This document shows positions 18,401 to 30,870 of a stretch of DNA of 48,205 bases, one piece after another. Source of the stretch: Hondaea fermentalgiana (lineage: Eukaryota; Sar; Bigyra; Thraustochytrida; Thraustochytriidae). The notes under the pieces were generated by a model that was given only the letters and a program-made list of their open reading frames with translations, had not been told where the DNA came from and ran no database searches. A program made the position numbers and the translations under genes. The first letter of the stretch is position 1; every line of letters begins with the position of its first letter. The stretch covers positions 47,425 through 95,629 of the forward strand of contig NPFB01000027.1 in NCBI GenBank assembly GCA_014084085.1. The letters are read 5' to 3'.

Positions 18401-21400
18401 CATGGCCCGACCCTTTATCTGTCGTTGGCAGCTGTTTCCTCATTCATTCCATTGCATCTGGCTCTCAATCAATGTATCTCTTATAGTCACAGTCAATCAA
18501 CTTATCTTTCCTTGACAGTGAATGTGACTGCGCGCTCGGCTTTGTTTGGCCCACCACACTTATGCGCCTTGGGCAATAAAATGGCTAGCGGTGGCGTGTT
18601 CAACACTCGAGAGCGTATCCATATTCTTTTTTGCAGCCTCACATCAGACCGAATAGCCAGCTTCAGGCATCAGCAAGCAACGGCGCGCCCATGCGACCCC
18701 TTAACTGTAAGGCCCGAGCTCGCCCTGCTGAAGCCGCGAGAGCCACGCCCAGCTAGCCGCCTGCCACTGGCTAGGCGTCTGGCCGCACGGCCTGCCAGGG
18801 CCCGCCGAAGCCTGGGCGAGCGGACTGTGTCTGTCCCCAAGAAGAAAAGGCAGCATTCAGCTGTGACGGGCAGGCAACTGCAATGCGGGTATAGTCTTTC
18901 GTCTCGAGATTGATCGATCGCTCGTTCGCTCGTTGGCTCTTTCGTTCGTTCGTTCAGCCGTCCAATTTAGGGCCAACTCCTTGGTTCTTTCAAAACCTGG
19001 CTGGACCTTTCCTTTTAGGGCCCTCCTCTCACCGCGTGCGTGTCCCGCGGGCCGACCTTTACGCCGGCCCGCCCATCCGGAAGCCATGCCACGCAACGCA
19101 ACGCCACGCCACGCAACGCCACGCAACGCCACGCAACGCAACGCCACGCCACGCCACGCCAAGGTAAGCTAGGCCAGGCCAAAGCAGACCACGCGAAGCC
19201 ACCCATCTTTCTATCATTCATCTATCCATCCGTCTTCCTTTCTTTCTTTCTCCTTGCGCGCTCCGCGCTGCACCAGCCACCATGCCAGTTCCTTCCCTTC
19301 TGTCTGTCCTCCGCCGTTCGCGCGCGGCTCGGCTGCGGGGCCTGAAAGACCCTCGTCCTTCCCCCCTCGCCTCTGTGGCCCCGCCGCGGCCGCTTTGCGC
19401 GCCGCTGCGGCTTCTTCCAGGACGGATCCCCCCTCCACTGCAGCCTGTCTTTCACCTCCCGCCTGCCGCGCTCCCCGTCACTGCACGCTCCGCGCCTCCG
19501 CGCGCCGCCCATGAGCACCTACTGGTCGCACGAGGCGCGCCGCCACCACGAGCCGCAGCCGCGCGCCGTGCCGTCTGCGCTGTAGCCGCGCCCGCGCCCG
19601 CGCCTGCCTTTGGCGCCGCTGCCGTTGGGGCTGGCCGCCCCCGGGTCCGGCCGGGACAAAGAGCCCGGCGATGCGCCGCGTCTTTCGCCGGCCGACGCAG
19701 CAGCAGCGAGCAGTGGGCGGGCCGCGGGCCGCACCCCTGGGATTCCTCGAGGCGAGGTAGGTATGAGCATGCCTGGGCGTGCCTCTCTGTTTCTTTGTTT
19801 GCCCTTGCCTGCCTGCGTGCGTGCGTGCGTGTGCGGCGTGTGCGCGAGATGCTTACCAAACCTGGAGCGGGAGGCAAGCGAGGGCCAGAGACCGGGAAAG
19901 CAAGCGAGTGTGCGGCAGCGCGACTCCAGGGCGGGCAAGGTGTGGCTCACGGACTCGAGCTCGAGCGGGCGTGCGTGCGGGCGGCCCGCCTGGCCGGTGC
20001 CATTGGTTGCTGTTGCGGGCCGCAGCCGGGCAGTCGCGACCGGTGGCCGTTGGTTTTCATGTCCTGCTTGCGCTTGACGTTGACAGCGGCAAAGAGAGAG
20101 AGAGCGAGTGAGAGAGGTCCCCGCCGGCTGGGCTCGTGCGGCCAGCCAGAATCGGTGCTGCCGGTGCACGCGGCCAGTGCAGGCTGTCGCGGCTGTGAAC
20201 GGGTGCGGTTTTCCGGGCGCGGACGACGTCGCACGCTCACGATGCAACGGGATACTGGCGTGCGGGGCCGCCGTCCACTGGCTGGCCATGGCTGGCTAGC
20301 AGCAGCAAGATAGTGCACCCCGAAAGGAGCAGGCACGGAAAGTGAAGGGAAGCAGAGCAAGAATGGAAGGAAGGATGGAAGGAAGGGACCCACAGATAAA
20401 ATTTTAAAAAAAAAAGAGTAAAAGAAGAACAAAAGAAAAATGTTTTTGTGGAGACAAATAAAAAAAATTAGGACGAGAGAGCGAAAAAAAAGAAAGAAAG
20501 AATGGATGAATGAATGAATTTGAAGGGGGTGAAAGACCCGAACTGCTGCATGCAATAACAACAGCAGCTCCTGCGGGCGGCGCGCAGAAAGTCGTTCTGT
20601 GGGTCAGGAAAGGAAAGGAAAGGAAAGAAGCAGAGGAGGCCGTAGCGAGCAGGATAAAGGTGGGCAGGGCCTCGTCCGAGCCTTGCACTCCAGGCTTTCT
20701 TTCCTTCCTTTCCTTTCTTTCCTTCCTTTCCTTTCTTTTTTGTTTTGTTTTGTTTTCTTTCCTTCCTGCTCTGTAGCCAGCTTAGCTTGCACTGCGCGAC
20801 GAGGACGCTCTTTGACTCCGCCTCGGACTGCTGCCAGGCCGGCCGCCTGCCTGTCGCCACCTTCAGTGACCAAGCCGTCCTCCGTCCGCGGCTTTCTTGC
20901 CCGGGCTCGGCGTCCGCCTATGCTCTGCTCTCTGCTCTGCTCTGCTCTTCCGGGCTCGGCTCGGGAGCCCTTGCGAGCGGCAAGGGGCCGGCAGCGCATC
21001 GATACGATCGATACGATCGATGCGATTCGATCGATACGCGCCGAGACGAGCAGCCGTGGTAGCAAGCAGGCTGGCGATCCGGCAGGCCAGCCCGCGACGT
21101 CCGCCACCGTCGGTTTGCAGGCGCGCGAAGCTCCTAACACCGGGGCCTCGCGGTCGGCCCGCGTGCCTGCCTTGGATGCATGCATGAATGGAGGGGACGG
21201 CCACAGAGTCGGGACGCCAAGTCCCGAGATGGAAAGAAAGATGCAGCAGCACGGGCGACCGGCCCAACGATACAAACAGCAGTCAGGAGGCCGACGCGGG
21301 CCTGGCTGACTGATGGGCGGCCGCGAGAAGAAAGATCTTTAGGACGAGGGTGTGAGAGACGCCGGCGCGATGGATGGACGGGTGGATGGAGTCGCGTGCT

Positions 21401-21790
21401 TGTGTTGCAGGAAGGCAAAGAGGCAAGCCAAAGTGATGTGTTCATGACCTTTTCGATCGATCGAGGATCTGGCCGCACGCGTCCGCCAGCCACGGGCCGA
21501 AGCGCTGCAGTGGTGCGTGCAGCTGTAGATACGCTGATAGAAGATGCAAGCGAGCGAGCCAGCCAGCCAGCCAGCCGGCCCGCTAGCCTGGAAATTACAT
21601 GATGGCGTCGTGAGATTCTTACACGCAGAGGAACCATGTGGCAGAAATGGGTTTCGAAACGAAAGATAAAGTAGGAAACGAAAAAGAAAAGTAAAAAGAA
21701 AAGGAAAATTAGTGGAATCGAAAAATAAACGAAACAAGAAAACGTAAATTATGTATACATACTACAATAAGATACTTTGGGATAGACAGA
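18401..21790. other. repeat island segment with ACGCC array and two AT-rich islets
   Basis: No supported gene. The segment contains pentanucleotide ACGCA/ACGCC units (about 19090-19161), GTGC units (about 19815-19832), TTTCC/TTCC runs (about 20696-20765), and a palindromic GATACGATC cluster (about 20998-21039). A CAGC array lies at about 21557-21577. Two AT-rich islets (about 20395-20520 and 21640-21790) interrupt otherwise high-GC DNA. Long arginine-rich frames on both strands are GC artefacts. Confidence 0.6.
19090..19161. repeat. (ACGCM)n pentanucleotide array
   Basis: About 14 units alternating ACGCA and ACGCC. A similar but more degenerate ACGCA/AGGCA array occurs at about 32106-32237, so the same unit has expanded twice in the island. 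Confidence 0.9.
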
Positions 21791-22302
21791 AACACACACT
21801 CGCACAGTGACCGACTAAAAGAGCGCGCGCGTGCATGCGTGCGTGCGTGCGTGCGTGCGTGCACAATTTGCAAGGCTCCCTCCCTCCCTCATCCCTTCCC
21901 TGTCTGACTGGCTGTGTGGTCTGTGGCGGCTGCGAGTGCGGGAGTCCCGGGAGGGTAGAGGTCGCGGGCGATACAAGGGCAACTGTGTGAAGCAACGGCC
22001 GGAAAAGGGGAGCTCCCGAGACGCCGCGCGAGGCGTCGTAATTCGCAGCTCGTTTCCCTTTCCTTTCGCACATGCCTCCCTCGGGTCGTGGCGCTGGCGC
22101 ACGCACACATGGGCGCACGCTCGCGAGCTATCTATCGATCGATCAATCGATCTATCTTTCTTTGTTTTTTTGCTTCTTCCTCTCGTGGGTGCCTTCATTC
22201 TTCCCTTCTCACGGTCGCGACTGCAATCGCGCCGCGCCCGTGGTTTCGTTGGTGGCTGCGCGAGCCCGTGAGTCTTCGCACGATCCGTGGGAAGCACGCG
22301 CA

Positions 22303-22337
<35 letters not shown>

Positions 22338-25300
22338 GCAGCTGAGGGCGGGCGAGGCGGGCGCAGTTGCGCGACGACGCCACAGGCATTTCAGGCCGCG
22401 GGAGCAGTGGCTGCTGCCAGTCGCGCCGCGACGCGCCAACACAACCGCGCAACTACCAGCGGCGCAACGGCGCACGGGATGTGTGCAGCGCGGTTGCAAT
22501 GAAAGACGCTGCCCGTCTTTGCCTCCAACCATATCAACCCTGGGACTTTCAAAGGTGGCAGCATCGCGCCCGCGCGTTCCAAAACGGTGGCTGCGCGCAC
22601 GAGCGACCGCTTCTCAGGATTAGCCCGACCAATCAGTCGGTCGATCAATCGATCCATCAACCGGGGCTTCGCTCCCGACGTGGGCCTCTCGAGGGCAGTC
22701 TTGACTCGACCTGACTTGACTTGGTTGACTTTACTCCACCTGGCTGAATTGCCCCTCCTCATTTCTACGTTGCGCCCAAGCGTACCTCCGCTCGACCCAA
22801 GCCAACCGCCGATCGTTCTCCACCATCCACCCATCCATCCACGGCCGAGAAGACCACACACGAGCAGCGCGCCTGCAGTGCTGCCCGCCGCCGGCGGTTG
22901 CAGCAGGAAGGCGCATCGGGAGGAGCGAAGAAGGGTCGTGGAGACGAGGCCGCGGATTTTTTTTTTTAGAGACGGCGCTACGAGCTGCGGATGGGCCGCC
23001 CGCCCGCCCGCGCCGCTGTCGGGCTGCTGTCGGGCTGTTGCAGGCCGGGCGTGGCTGGCTGGCAGGCTGGCTGGCTGGCGGGCGCAGAGGCGAGGAAAAA
23101 GCGGCGGCCCGCGAAGAAGCGGTCGCGGATCGATTGATCGAAAGAAGGGTCGACCCATCGCTAATTGCAGTTCGTTGCAGCGCAACACAGAAGATGGAAC
23201 ATGAGACGGGTAGTATACGTGGAATACGTACTGCACAGCATCGCTTGCTCGGTGTCTGAATCCGTTTGTTTGAAGTTGGTTTGCAAGGATGGGTTGTTGA
23301 AAGATCAGTGAAATCCCCTTTAAATTGTGTTGCACCATGCTTGCTTGCCATCCGCGCCCACGGTGCTGTGCAGTGTAGTGGCCGGCATTGTGACGCGTGA
23401 CCATGCGACGCAAGGCATCGCGCTGCGAACGACCGGATGCAGCAGCAGCGTGCCACTGCTGTCCAGCAGGCAGCATGCATTGCAGCCAGGACGGCACAAG
23501 GATCTATCTCTCTGCAAGTCCCCACCGCAGCCGGGATCCAAGCATTCACCAGCACAGCCTGCCTACCGCAGCATTTTGTACGACTGTCCCGCGTCTGACG
23601 ATCTTCGCTGTGCACCCCCCGCGAACGATTGATGAATCAATCGACCGATCGCGCGCTCGCTCGCTCGCTCGCTCGCTTGATCGTTCGTTCCTCCGCGCGA
23701 ACAAAACTACGAACAGCCAAACCAACGAATGGCGCTCGCGTCCTGCCTGCCTGCCTGCCTGCCATTCCCTGCCTTTTCTCGCATCTAGGAATGATCGACC
23801 GTTCGATGAGCACGAGTGAGATTTCTCCATCCAATCACCATCGCAGCGCATCGCACGAGATTGCCCTTTCCACCATCATCATCTCCCGCTCTCCCTCTCT
23901 CTGTCTGGGTCGTTCCTTCCTGCGGGCAGCAGCGACTGGCGGCGCCTCTGCTTCCCCGTCCGTCTTTCTTCGGTCCTTTGCTGTCTTCTCGCACTTCTTT
24001 CAAGAGCCTCTGCGCGAGCCAAGCTGCGAGGGCAGCGCGAGTCCAAGACGCGATGGAGACGCAAACGCGTGCCAAGGCCCGCGCCGTGCTACAGCTGCGT
24101 CCATCGATCCATCGACCCAACGGTCTTTGGCCAACCCGTGCGGCCAGCCAGGGCGTGGCAAAAAAGTTGGCCATGCGTGCCGCCGGCCGGCGGCTGCGGG
24201 AGGGAGGAAGGTATCTGCGGGCGGAAGGGAGGTGTGTGCGTGTGCGTGTGCGCGCGGCTCCAAGACTGCGCGCGCTCGATCGCCAATCAATGGCTCCGAG
24301 GCCCTTCTCGCTGCGCTGCGTCCACCCCGCCAGGCCCCGCGCCGCTGCCGTCGACTCGACTCGACTCGACTTGACATGACTCGACGCGGCGCCGAAAGGA
24401 CGCGCCGCGGGCGTCTCCGTGGGCGAGCGCGGGAGGCCCAGCCCGCTGCATGGTGCGCCTGAGGGTTGGGTGGAATGGATTGGCAGCTGGCTGCTGCTGG
24501 CAGCGCTGCGACCAGCGAGGCCGTTGTGGGTCCTCGTGGGGAGGCGGGGCTCGGCTTGGCTCGGCTTGGCTCGGCTCGGCTCGGCTCGGCGGTTGGTTCG
24601 TTGCCTGCGGCCGTGGCGGAGCAAGACGTTTCTTTCATACCTTCGCCGCTTTTCATGAGCCGGCCAACTTCGTGTCGCTCACAGAGAGAGTCAGGCCTCT
24701 TCAGTGCGTTTTCTTTCTTTTCCCCAAATCGTCTACGCCGCACCAAGGAAGAAAGAATTTCAAAACAAAGGAAGGAACCCAAAGCAAGGAAGAAGCTGGG
24801 CAAGATAGCCCCAGCCAGGCTTGGCGCGGGGGCGTCGCCCTCCACCCACGCTGCACCCGCCGGCCAGGCGACGGTGCCCAGACCCTTCCTTGCCTGGGGC
24901 CGCTGCGGAAGACCTGCGCTCGCTGCCTCGCAACCGAACGGCCGTGAACAGTGCACACTCCGCGCGCCGCTGCGGGCTGCTGCGGGTCTCGCGAGGCCTT
25001 TCGGGGCTTCTGCGGGGGCTCTGCGGGGGCCTCGCGCCTTGCGGAGCGAGCTAGCTAGCTCGGGCGCTCTGGGTCCCATAGGCTTGCCTCGGGCTGGGTC
25101 CCGCGCCTGACTTGCGGTGCTGTGCTCCAAAGCGGCCAGGCGGCGCGCGCGCTCGAGCAGCCGCCGGAGAGCGCAGGCACCACCCGCAGCCGAGTGCGCC
25201 GAAGTCTGCGCTCCGTGGCTGCGACGGGCTCTGCGCTGTGCTGCGCTGTGCGAGTCTGGTCCTGCAGGCCGGCGGGATCGGAGCAGGGACGGGGACTTAC

Positions 25301-25600
25301 CCCTCGCGCTGCAGTAAATCAATAGAGGGTCTTGTCCAGCGACTCGGCGCGAGGCGGCGAGGCGGCTTGGACAAAAGCGGACGCTGCGAGACGGCTCGGG
25401 CGTCGACTCTGTCCGAGAGGCGCGTCGGAGTTGCCGGAGAGAGGTTGCGCGGAGCGGAGTGGCGACACGCGAGGGGTGCGGAGAGGCCCGGGCCGGGCGA
25501 ACGGAGCGCGTTGAGCACCGAACCGCGAGATTGAGGGACGACTTGGGACGGCCTCGCTCTTCTTGGGCCGACAGGCCGCATCGGGACGAGTGCCGGAGCG
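21791..25600. other. repeat island segment, no gene
   Basis: A GTGC/TGCG array (about 21831-21862), a CAG array (about 22304-22336), GATC/AATC stretches (about 22134-22158 and 22640-22660), GCTC units (about 23654-23680), TGCC units (about 23743-23764) and a GGCTC/GGCTT array (about 24549-24590) are embedded in high-GC sequence. I found no conserved domain on either strand. Confidence 0.55.
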
Positions 25601-26060
25601 AGGTTAGATTGGCTGAGTCGCGGCGAGAAACAATTTGAAAAAGTGATAGGCCTTGCAGTGAAAATCCAAGCTGGACGTGGAAATGACGCCAGTAGGCTGT
25701 TGCGGACGTGAAGAAGTCGGAAATAAGAGATGAGAGAGGCGCTTCCTACTAGTTTATGGCGAGCTCGGCGAAAGCTTCTTGGAAAGAAGAATCCCTAGTG
25801 GAGACGCACGAATTACGCCAGCAAGCTCCTGCTGCCCCTGGTGGCTGTTACGAAGTTGAAGAACGCAAGGACAAGAGACGAGAGAAGCGCTTAGCTTATG
25901 GCGAGCTTGGTGAAAGTTTCTTTGACCATAGTGAGGGAAGGTCCTAGTGGGGACGCGCAAATTACGCTAGCAAGCTGTTTTTAATTAAAAATAATAACGA
26001 AGCTGAAATACGCAGAGATCAGAGACAGGAGAAGTGCTTACTTGGCTTATGGCGACGACG
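25601..26060. repeat. diverged ~145 bp tandem repeat array
   Basis: At least three units can be aligned by eye. The anchor (T)TATGGCGA occurs near 25755, 25897 and 26048, giving spacings of about 142 and 151 bp. A second anchor, CTAGTGGRGACGC followed by AATTACGCYAGCAAGCT, occurs at about 25795 and 25943, with a more decayed copy (GACGCCAGTAGGCTGTT) near 25685. A third anchor, GAGA(G/A)GCGCTT or AGAAGTGCTTA, precedes each TATGGCGA. The array sits where the island turns AT-rich. No matching ORF; satellite or decayed element. Confidence 0.75.
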
Positions 26061-28067
26061 ACTGAGGCCTCTTGCGTTCCTTTTCGCTTCGCAAGTCTGT
26101 CCCTTTTTCTCGCTGAGATTTACGCGGTTATGAGTGCAGTGAAAGCATCTCCTGCTTTCCAGTTCCCCTCAATTTCCTCATTTTTCATTTTTACTTTACA
26201 GTTAATTTCTTTTCTTTTCTTTTCTTTTTTCTTTTGTATAGCATTTTACAAAGTATCTACCGATTAATACAGCGGAATACAAGTGCGCGCAGGAACGCAA
26301 AGTGTGAAGATACGAAAGGCCCAACTGGCAGCGAAAACGAATCAGCGTCCAGCCAGCGAAAAAAAGGGGTAGCAACGCGCCCCTGCGCAGAGCCGAATCA
26401 GGGGCTCGCGCGGAAGCGGAAGCGGAGGCTCTGAACGGCACCCCACCGGCCGCCATGGGGCCACCACGGGAACGGCCGCCGCGGCTCTCTCCCTCCGGCC
26501 CGGCCGCTCGGCCAGCCAGCCAGCCAAGCAGCCTGGCCGCCTGTCTAACTGACTGACAGTGACTGCCAGTGAGTGCATGGAGGGTAGCAGTGGCGGCGCG
26601 GCCAGCTGGGTCGCCGGGCCCCTTGTCGCCCCTCTGCCCACAGTCGCCGCCGCCCTTTCGTCTTTCTCTCCCTCTCACGAATTTGATTGAAAGACCTGCT
26701 GAAGGAGCAGCTGCAGACGCCAAGAGGGAAAGAAAAAAAGACAAAAAGAAAATGAAAGAAGGTGCAGCAGCCAACGATCGTGTCGCGCTGCGACTGCAGG
26801 CAGGCAGGCAGGCTGGCTGGCTCGCTGGCTGGCTGGCTGAGTGCAGACTTGTTTGGGGCGCGAGAGGAACGCGGGCGCCGCAAGGACGCAGGACGCCAGG
26901 GATGGGTCTCCACTGGTCGGTCGTGTTGCGAGGTGCGCAAGGGCGCCCCGGCGGCCATCCATGGTTGCCCGAAAGGGTCTCCGCACCGCACCGCACCGCA
27001 CCGCACCGTCTTGCTGCTTGCAGCTGCAGCTTGCGGCCGAGGCGCCTCGCAACGCCATGTCACGCCCCGCTGCGCCAAGCCGCGAGCGCCAAGCCGAGGC
27101 GAGCCGCCAGGAGGAGAAGGCCTGAGGTGCAAGAGCGACGGGCGCGAACGAGACGAGTGCCAGTGGGAGAGAGGGGGGTCCGAGGAGGACTCGGCCGGAA
27201 TCCGCAACGGCCGAGACCGTGACGGGAAACCGTGGCCGCCGTTGCGCAGCGGTCGGAGCCTCGGAACGCTCGCGCGGGGAGGCGCGCGACTCGAACAGGG
27301 CGCACGCGGACCCCTCCTCAGGGACAGGGAGGGAGGCTGAGCTGGCCGGCGAGCTGGCCGCCAGCCAGCTCTACGCAGAGGGCTGGTGACCCAGCGGGAG
27401 GAAGGGAAGGAGGGAGGGGACAGGCGGTCGAGGCGGAGGTGGAGCGAAGGCGGCTGACTGGAGAATGGGTGGGGAAGAGGGAGAGAGAAGTCTTTCATTT
27501 CTTTCAACTTTTTCTTCCTTGGTTCTTCCTTCCTTCCTTTCTATTTTTCTTCCTTTCAAGTTTCTTTCTTACAAGTTTCTTTCGTTTTTCTCCTCTCTCC
27601 GACAGATCGGAAGACCTCTTGCTCGCTCGCATCTGTCGGTCGATCGATCGATCGATTGATTGAGCGATCAAGCGCCTCCTCCGGCTCGTCTCGGCTCGTG
27701 TCTCCTGGCTGCTGCTGCTGCGGCTTCGTCTTGAGTCCTCTCGTGATCCACCGATCGACCGACCGACCGCCCGACCGACTCATCGACCGATCGGCCGAGC
27801 GAGGCGCGAATTCGTCGCCTGCGGTGCAGAGTAGTGCAAAGCAGTGCAGAGCAGGCAGCGTGATCACGACCGCGCCGTCTCGCGCGGTCGGCCACTGGCC
27901 GGATGGCTTGCTGCTGGCTGCTGGGCGGCCGGCCGGAGCCCAAGATTGACGGAGACGACGCGGGGCGCGCTCGCTGTCGGTGGCAACTGGCAAGCCGCCG
28001 CGTCGCTCGCTATCAGCTTGGCGGGCAGGGCACACAGCATGGCGCGGGGAGACAGAAAGACAGACGA

Positions 28068-28121
<54 letters not shown>
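26061..28121. other. repeat island segment, no gene
   Basis: Opens with an AT-rich islet (about 26150-26265, TTTTC/TTTTCT runs), then returns to high GC. It includes a CCGCA array (about 26981-27008), TTCC runs (about 27515-27585), GATC units (27640-27664), CGAC/CCGA units (about 27750-27780) and the left half of the CAGA array (about 28050-28121). No domain was recognised on either strand. Confidence 0.55.
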
Positions 28122-28221
28122 NNNNNNNNNNNNNNNNNNNNNNNNNNNNNNNNNNNNNNNNNNNNNNNNNNNNNNNNNNNNNNNNNNNNNNNNNNNNNNN
28201 NNNNNNNNNNNNNNNNNNNNN
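28122..28221. other. assembly gap (100 N)
   Basis: Exactly 100 N, flanked on both sides by the same (CAGA)n array in the same orientation (about 28050-28121 and 28222-28274). The gap is therefore most simply a collapsed or unreadable CAGA array of unknown true length. Confidence 0.98.
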
Positions 28222-28222
28222 C

Positions 28223-28274
<52 letters not shown>

Positions 28275-30870
28275 GCGCGATGCGATCGACGAGCGAGGTC
28301 CTGCGCGGCCAGTCGAGCTACGCAGGCTGGCTGAAATCGGGCATGACGAGGTGCAGTCGCGCAGGCGAGGAGAAAGATCAGCCAGCCTACGATCCATCAG
28401 GCTGGATAGATAGATTACCCTAGCGAACCTGCGTGAGACGATTGACGAGCCAGCTGCCTCTGCACTGGCTAGTGGCTGCAGCCACCTCCCTCGTGTGGCT
28501 TCCTTCCCCTTTGCGCGGCCTCGCGCGTCTATTTAGCGGCGTGGCGGGTTCTACTTTGTCTGCGTGCTAGGTATCCTATCTTCTTTACGTCTGCGCGGCC
28601 ACAGTAGCCAGTGGGGCGGCCGTGCCCCATCGCAAAGCGTCACAAAGCAACCCGGTTAGCCTGCCCGGGCAGCCCGCCGCAGCGCCAGTGCCAGCAGTAG
28701 CGCGGTGGGGCTGCAGGGGGGGGGGGGAAGCAGCTCCGCGCGTCGGGGCCAATGGCGCGGCCATGAAAGGAGGGAAGGCCGGCCGGTATGTCGGCTTTGC
28801 GGCCGGGCCGCGGTGCTGGGAAGCCGCCCAAAGTCCAGCACAGCTGCCACGCGACGCGAGGCGACTCGAGGCGACGCGAGGCGACTCGAGGTGACGCGAG
28901 GCGACCCGGTACGAGCTGCACCAGCTAGCTTCCTGCCTGCGATGGACCGCGGCATCCTTTTCCGCGTCCTTTCGTGCCTCCTCCTGTGCTCTTGCAATCG
29001 GTCGGCTGATGCGAGCTCGGCCAGTTTGCGTTTCGTAGGAAAAGTCTGGCCGCAGGGACGCTCTTCCTGTTGGGGAAAGGAGGCTGGCTCGGCTTAAACA
29101 GGAAGATCTAGCTTTGCCGCTGGCTTTGGCTCTAGCGGCCTGCTCTGGCGGCGTGAGGAGGGCCGGACCAGACCCCGGCTCTTGCATGCGAATGCGTGCA
29201 TGAGTATGCATCCGGGAGACGCATGCACGCGCGCACGCGCAGCACGCGACGGGGACTAGTTCGTGCTCACGGAGAGAGACTGTTACATGCATGCGAACTC
29301 GCGTGCTGGCTGGCGTCACGGCGCCGGCGCGCCGGCGTGTGTGCGTGCGTGCATGTTGGCTGAGGCGTCCCCAGCGTCGTTGGTGGCGCTCTTGCCGGCC
29401 ACTGACCGTGAGTTGGTCAGCCTGTTGGGCCGCCACGGTTCTTTGTTTCTTTCTACATGGCGGCCGCGGGAAGCTAGCGTGCTTGCTCGCTTGCTTCGCC
29501 TGCCATGCCATGCCATGCCATGCTGCGCTGGCCATTTTTGTAAATTCAGGTTAGAACGAGAAGTTGCCGCAAGCGCGGCACCGACGGCGCGACTCACTTG
29601 AACAAAAGAAATTGGTCGCTCGCTCTGTCGGTCGCATGGTCGGTTGGTTGCGCGGCTTGATCCTTGCTCTTGCTTCCCGTCTCGCCGTCTCGAGGAGAAA
29701 GTCTTTCTTCCTCGAACCCGGTGCGGTATGCGTGGCAAGACGAGGCGAGTCTTGGTCAGTCGCGATGGTCTTTCTTCCACTCGCCATTCTCACCTTCTTC
29801 TTCCCGACCAACTTGCAGCAGCAATCCGCCGCCGCGCTCGTGAGAAAACCAAACCGCGTCGGCGCTCCGTGCCTCCGCGTCTCCGCGAGCGAACAGGTAA
29901 GCGAGCATCACGAGCGTCCTCGGCTCCGCTCCGCGATCCGCGCGGGTGTCCTCTCAACTCCCGGACGGAGCTCGATCGGTCGGTCCATGATCGAGCCATC
30001 CCTGCCCGCCTCCAGCAGCGAGACTTTGGGGCCACGGTTTTCCTTCTCCACTCCCACTGTTTGCATGCCACTGTGCGCGACAGCGACTGCGACGTCCGTC
30101 GAATACAAAACGACGCAGCTTGTGCCAGCCAGGAAGCGAGTGCGTGAAGAAAGCGCGCGCCGCGAGGCCGGATCAAGTCCGACGGACGCCGGACCCGGCC
30201 GGCGGCCGCGGGACCGAGGGCGAGTGTGCCGTGGCCTTAAAAGTTTCATTTTTTAGGGACTGCGCGGCACCCGACGTTGCGCCGCGCGGAGGCAGGCGCG
30301 GAGTACGGCACAAAGCGCCCCGCGGGGGGCCGCAACTAGCAGAAGCTCGCTGCCGCGCGCCACCGTGGGAGGCGGCACAGGCAGGCTGCGTAAACGAGAG
30401 GCCGGTTGGTTGGTTGGTTGCTGGTTGGTGGGTTGGTTGATGGTTGGTTGGTTGATTGGTGGGCGGCGACCCGGCAGGCAGCCAGGCCGGCGTCAGGCAG
30501 CGTCTCGCGAAGAACGGGGCCGGGCCCGCGAACTCGCGGCTTCGCCGTTAAGAGGAGCGGGCCTTTCACTTTTGACGCGGCGGGGGGTCACGCAGGCGCA
30601 CCGAGGCGCAGCGAGGCAGAGCGAGGCGAAGCAAGGCGCTCGGGTGCGCTGTGCTGGCGGGCGGCGAGGTCTTTCGAGTCTTTCGGCCTGCTTGCGAAGC
30701 CAGCCTGGTTTTCCCGCCTGAGCCTGAGTTCTTGCGCCGGAGTTCAGAGGAGAGGCTCGCATGGGCTAGTGGAGATTGGCGCGCCGGTCTACACCGCTGC
30801 GGGGAGAGCGTTGGGGCCAAGACTAAAAGGAGAAAGAGGGAAATTGACTGGGGGAAGATGTGGGATCTAG
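28222..30870. other. repeat island segment, no gene
   Basis: After the CAGA array, this holds a G run at about 28716-28727 and a 20 bp-period GCGACGCGAGGCGACTCGAG array (28851-28909). A CCATG array (29501-29523) and GGTT units (about 30401-30462) follow. The rest is high-GC sequence without a recognisable gene. Confidence 0.55.
28851..28909. repeat. 20 bp minisatellite (GCGACGCGAGGCGACTCGAG)
   Basis: Nearly three copies of a 20 bp unit that is itself two related 10-mers, GCGACGCGAG and GCGACTCGAG. One unit has a G-to-T change. Confidence 0.9.
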
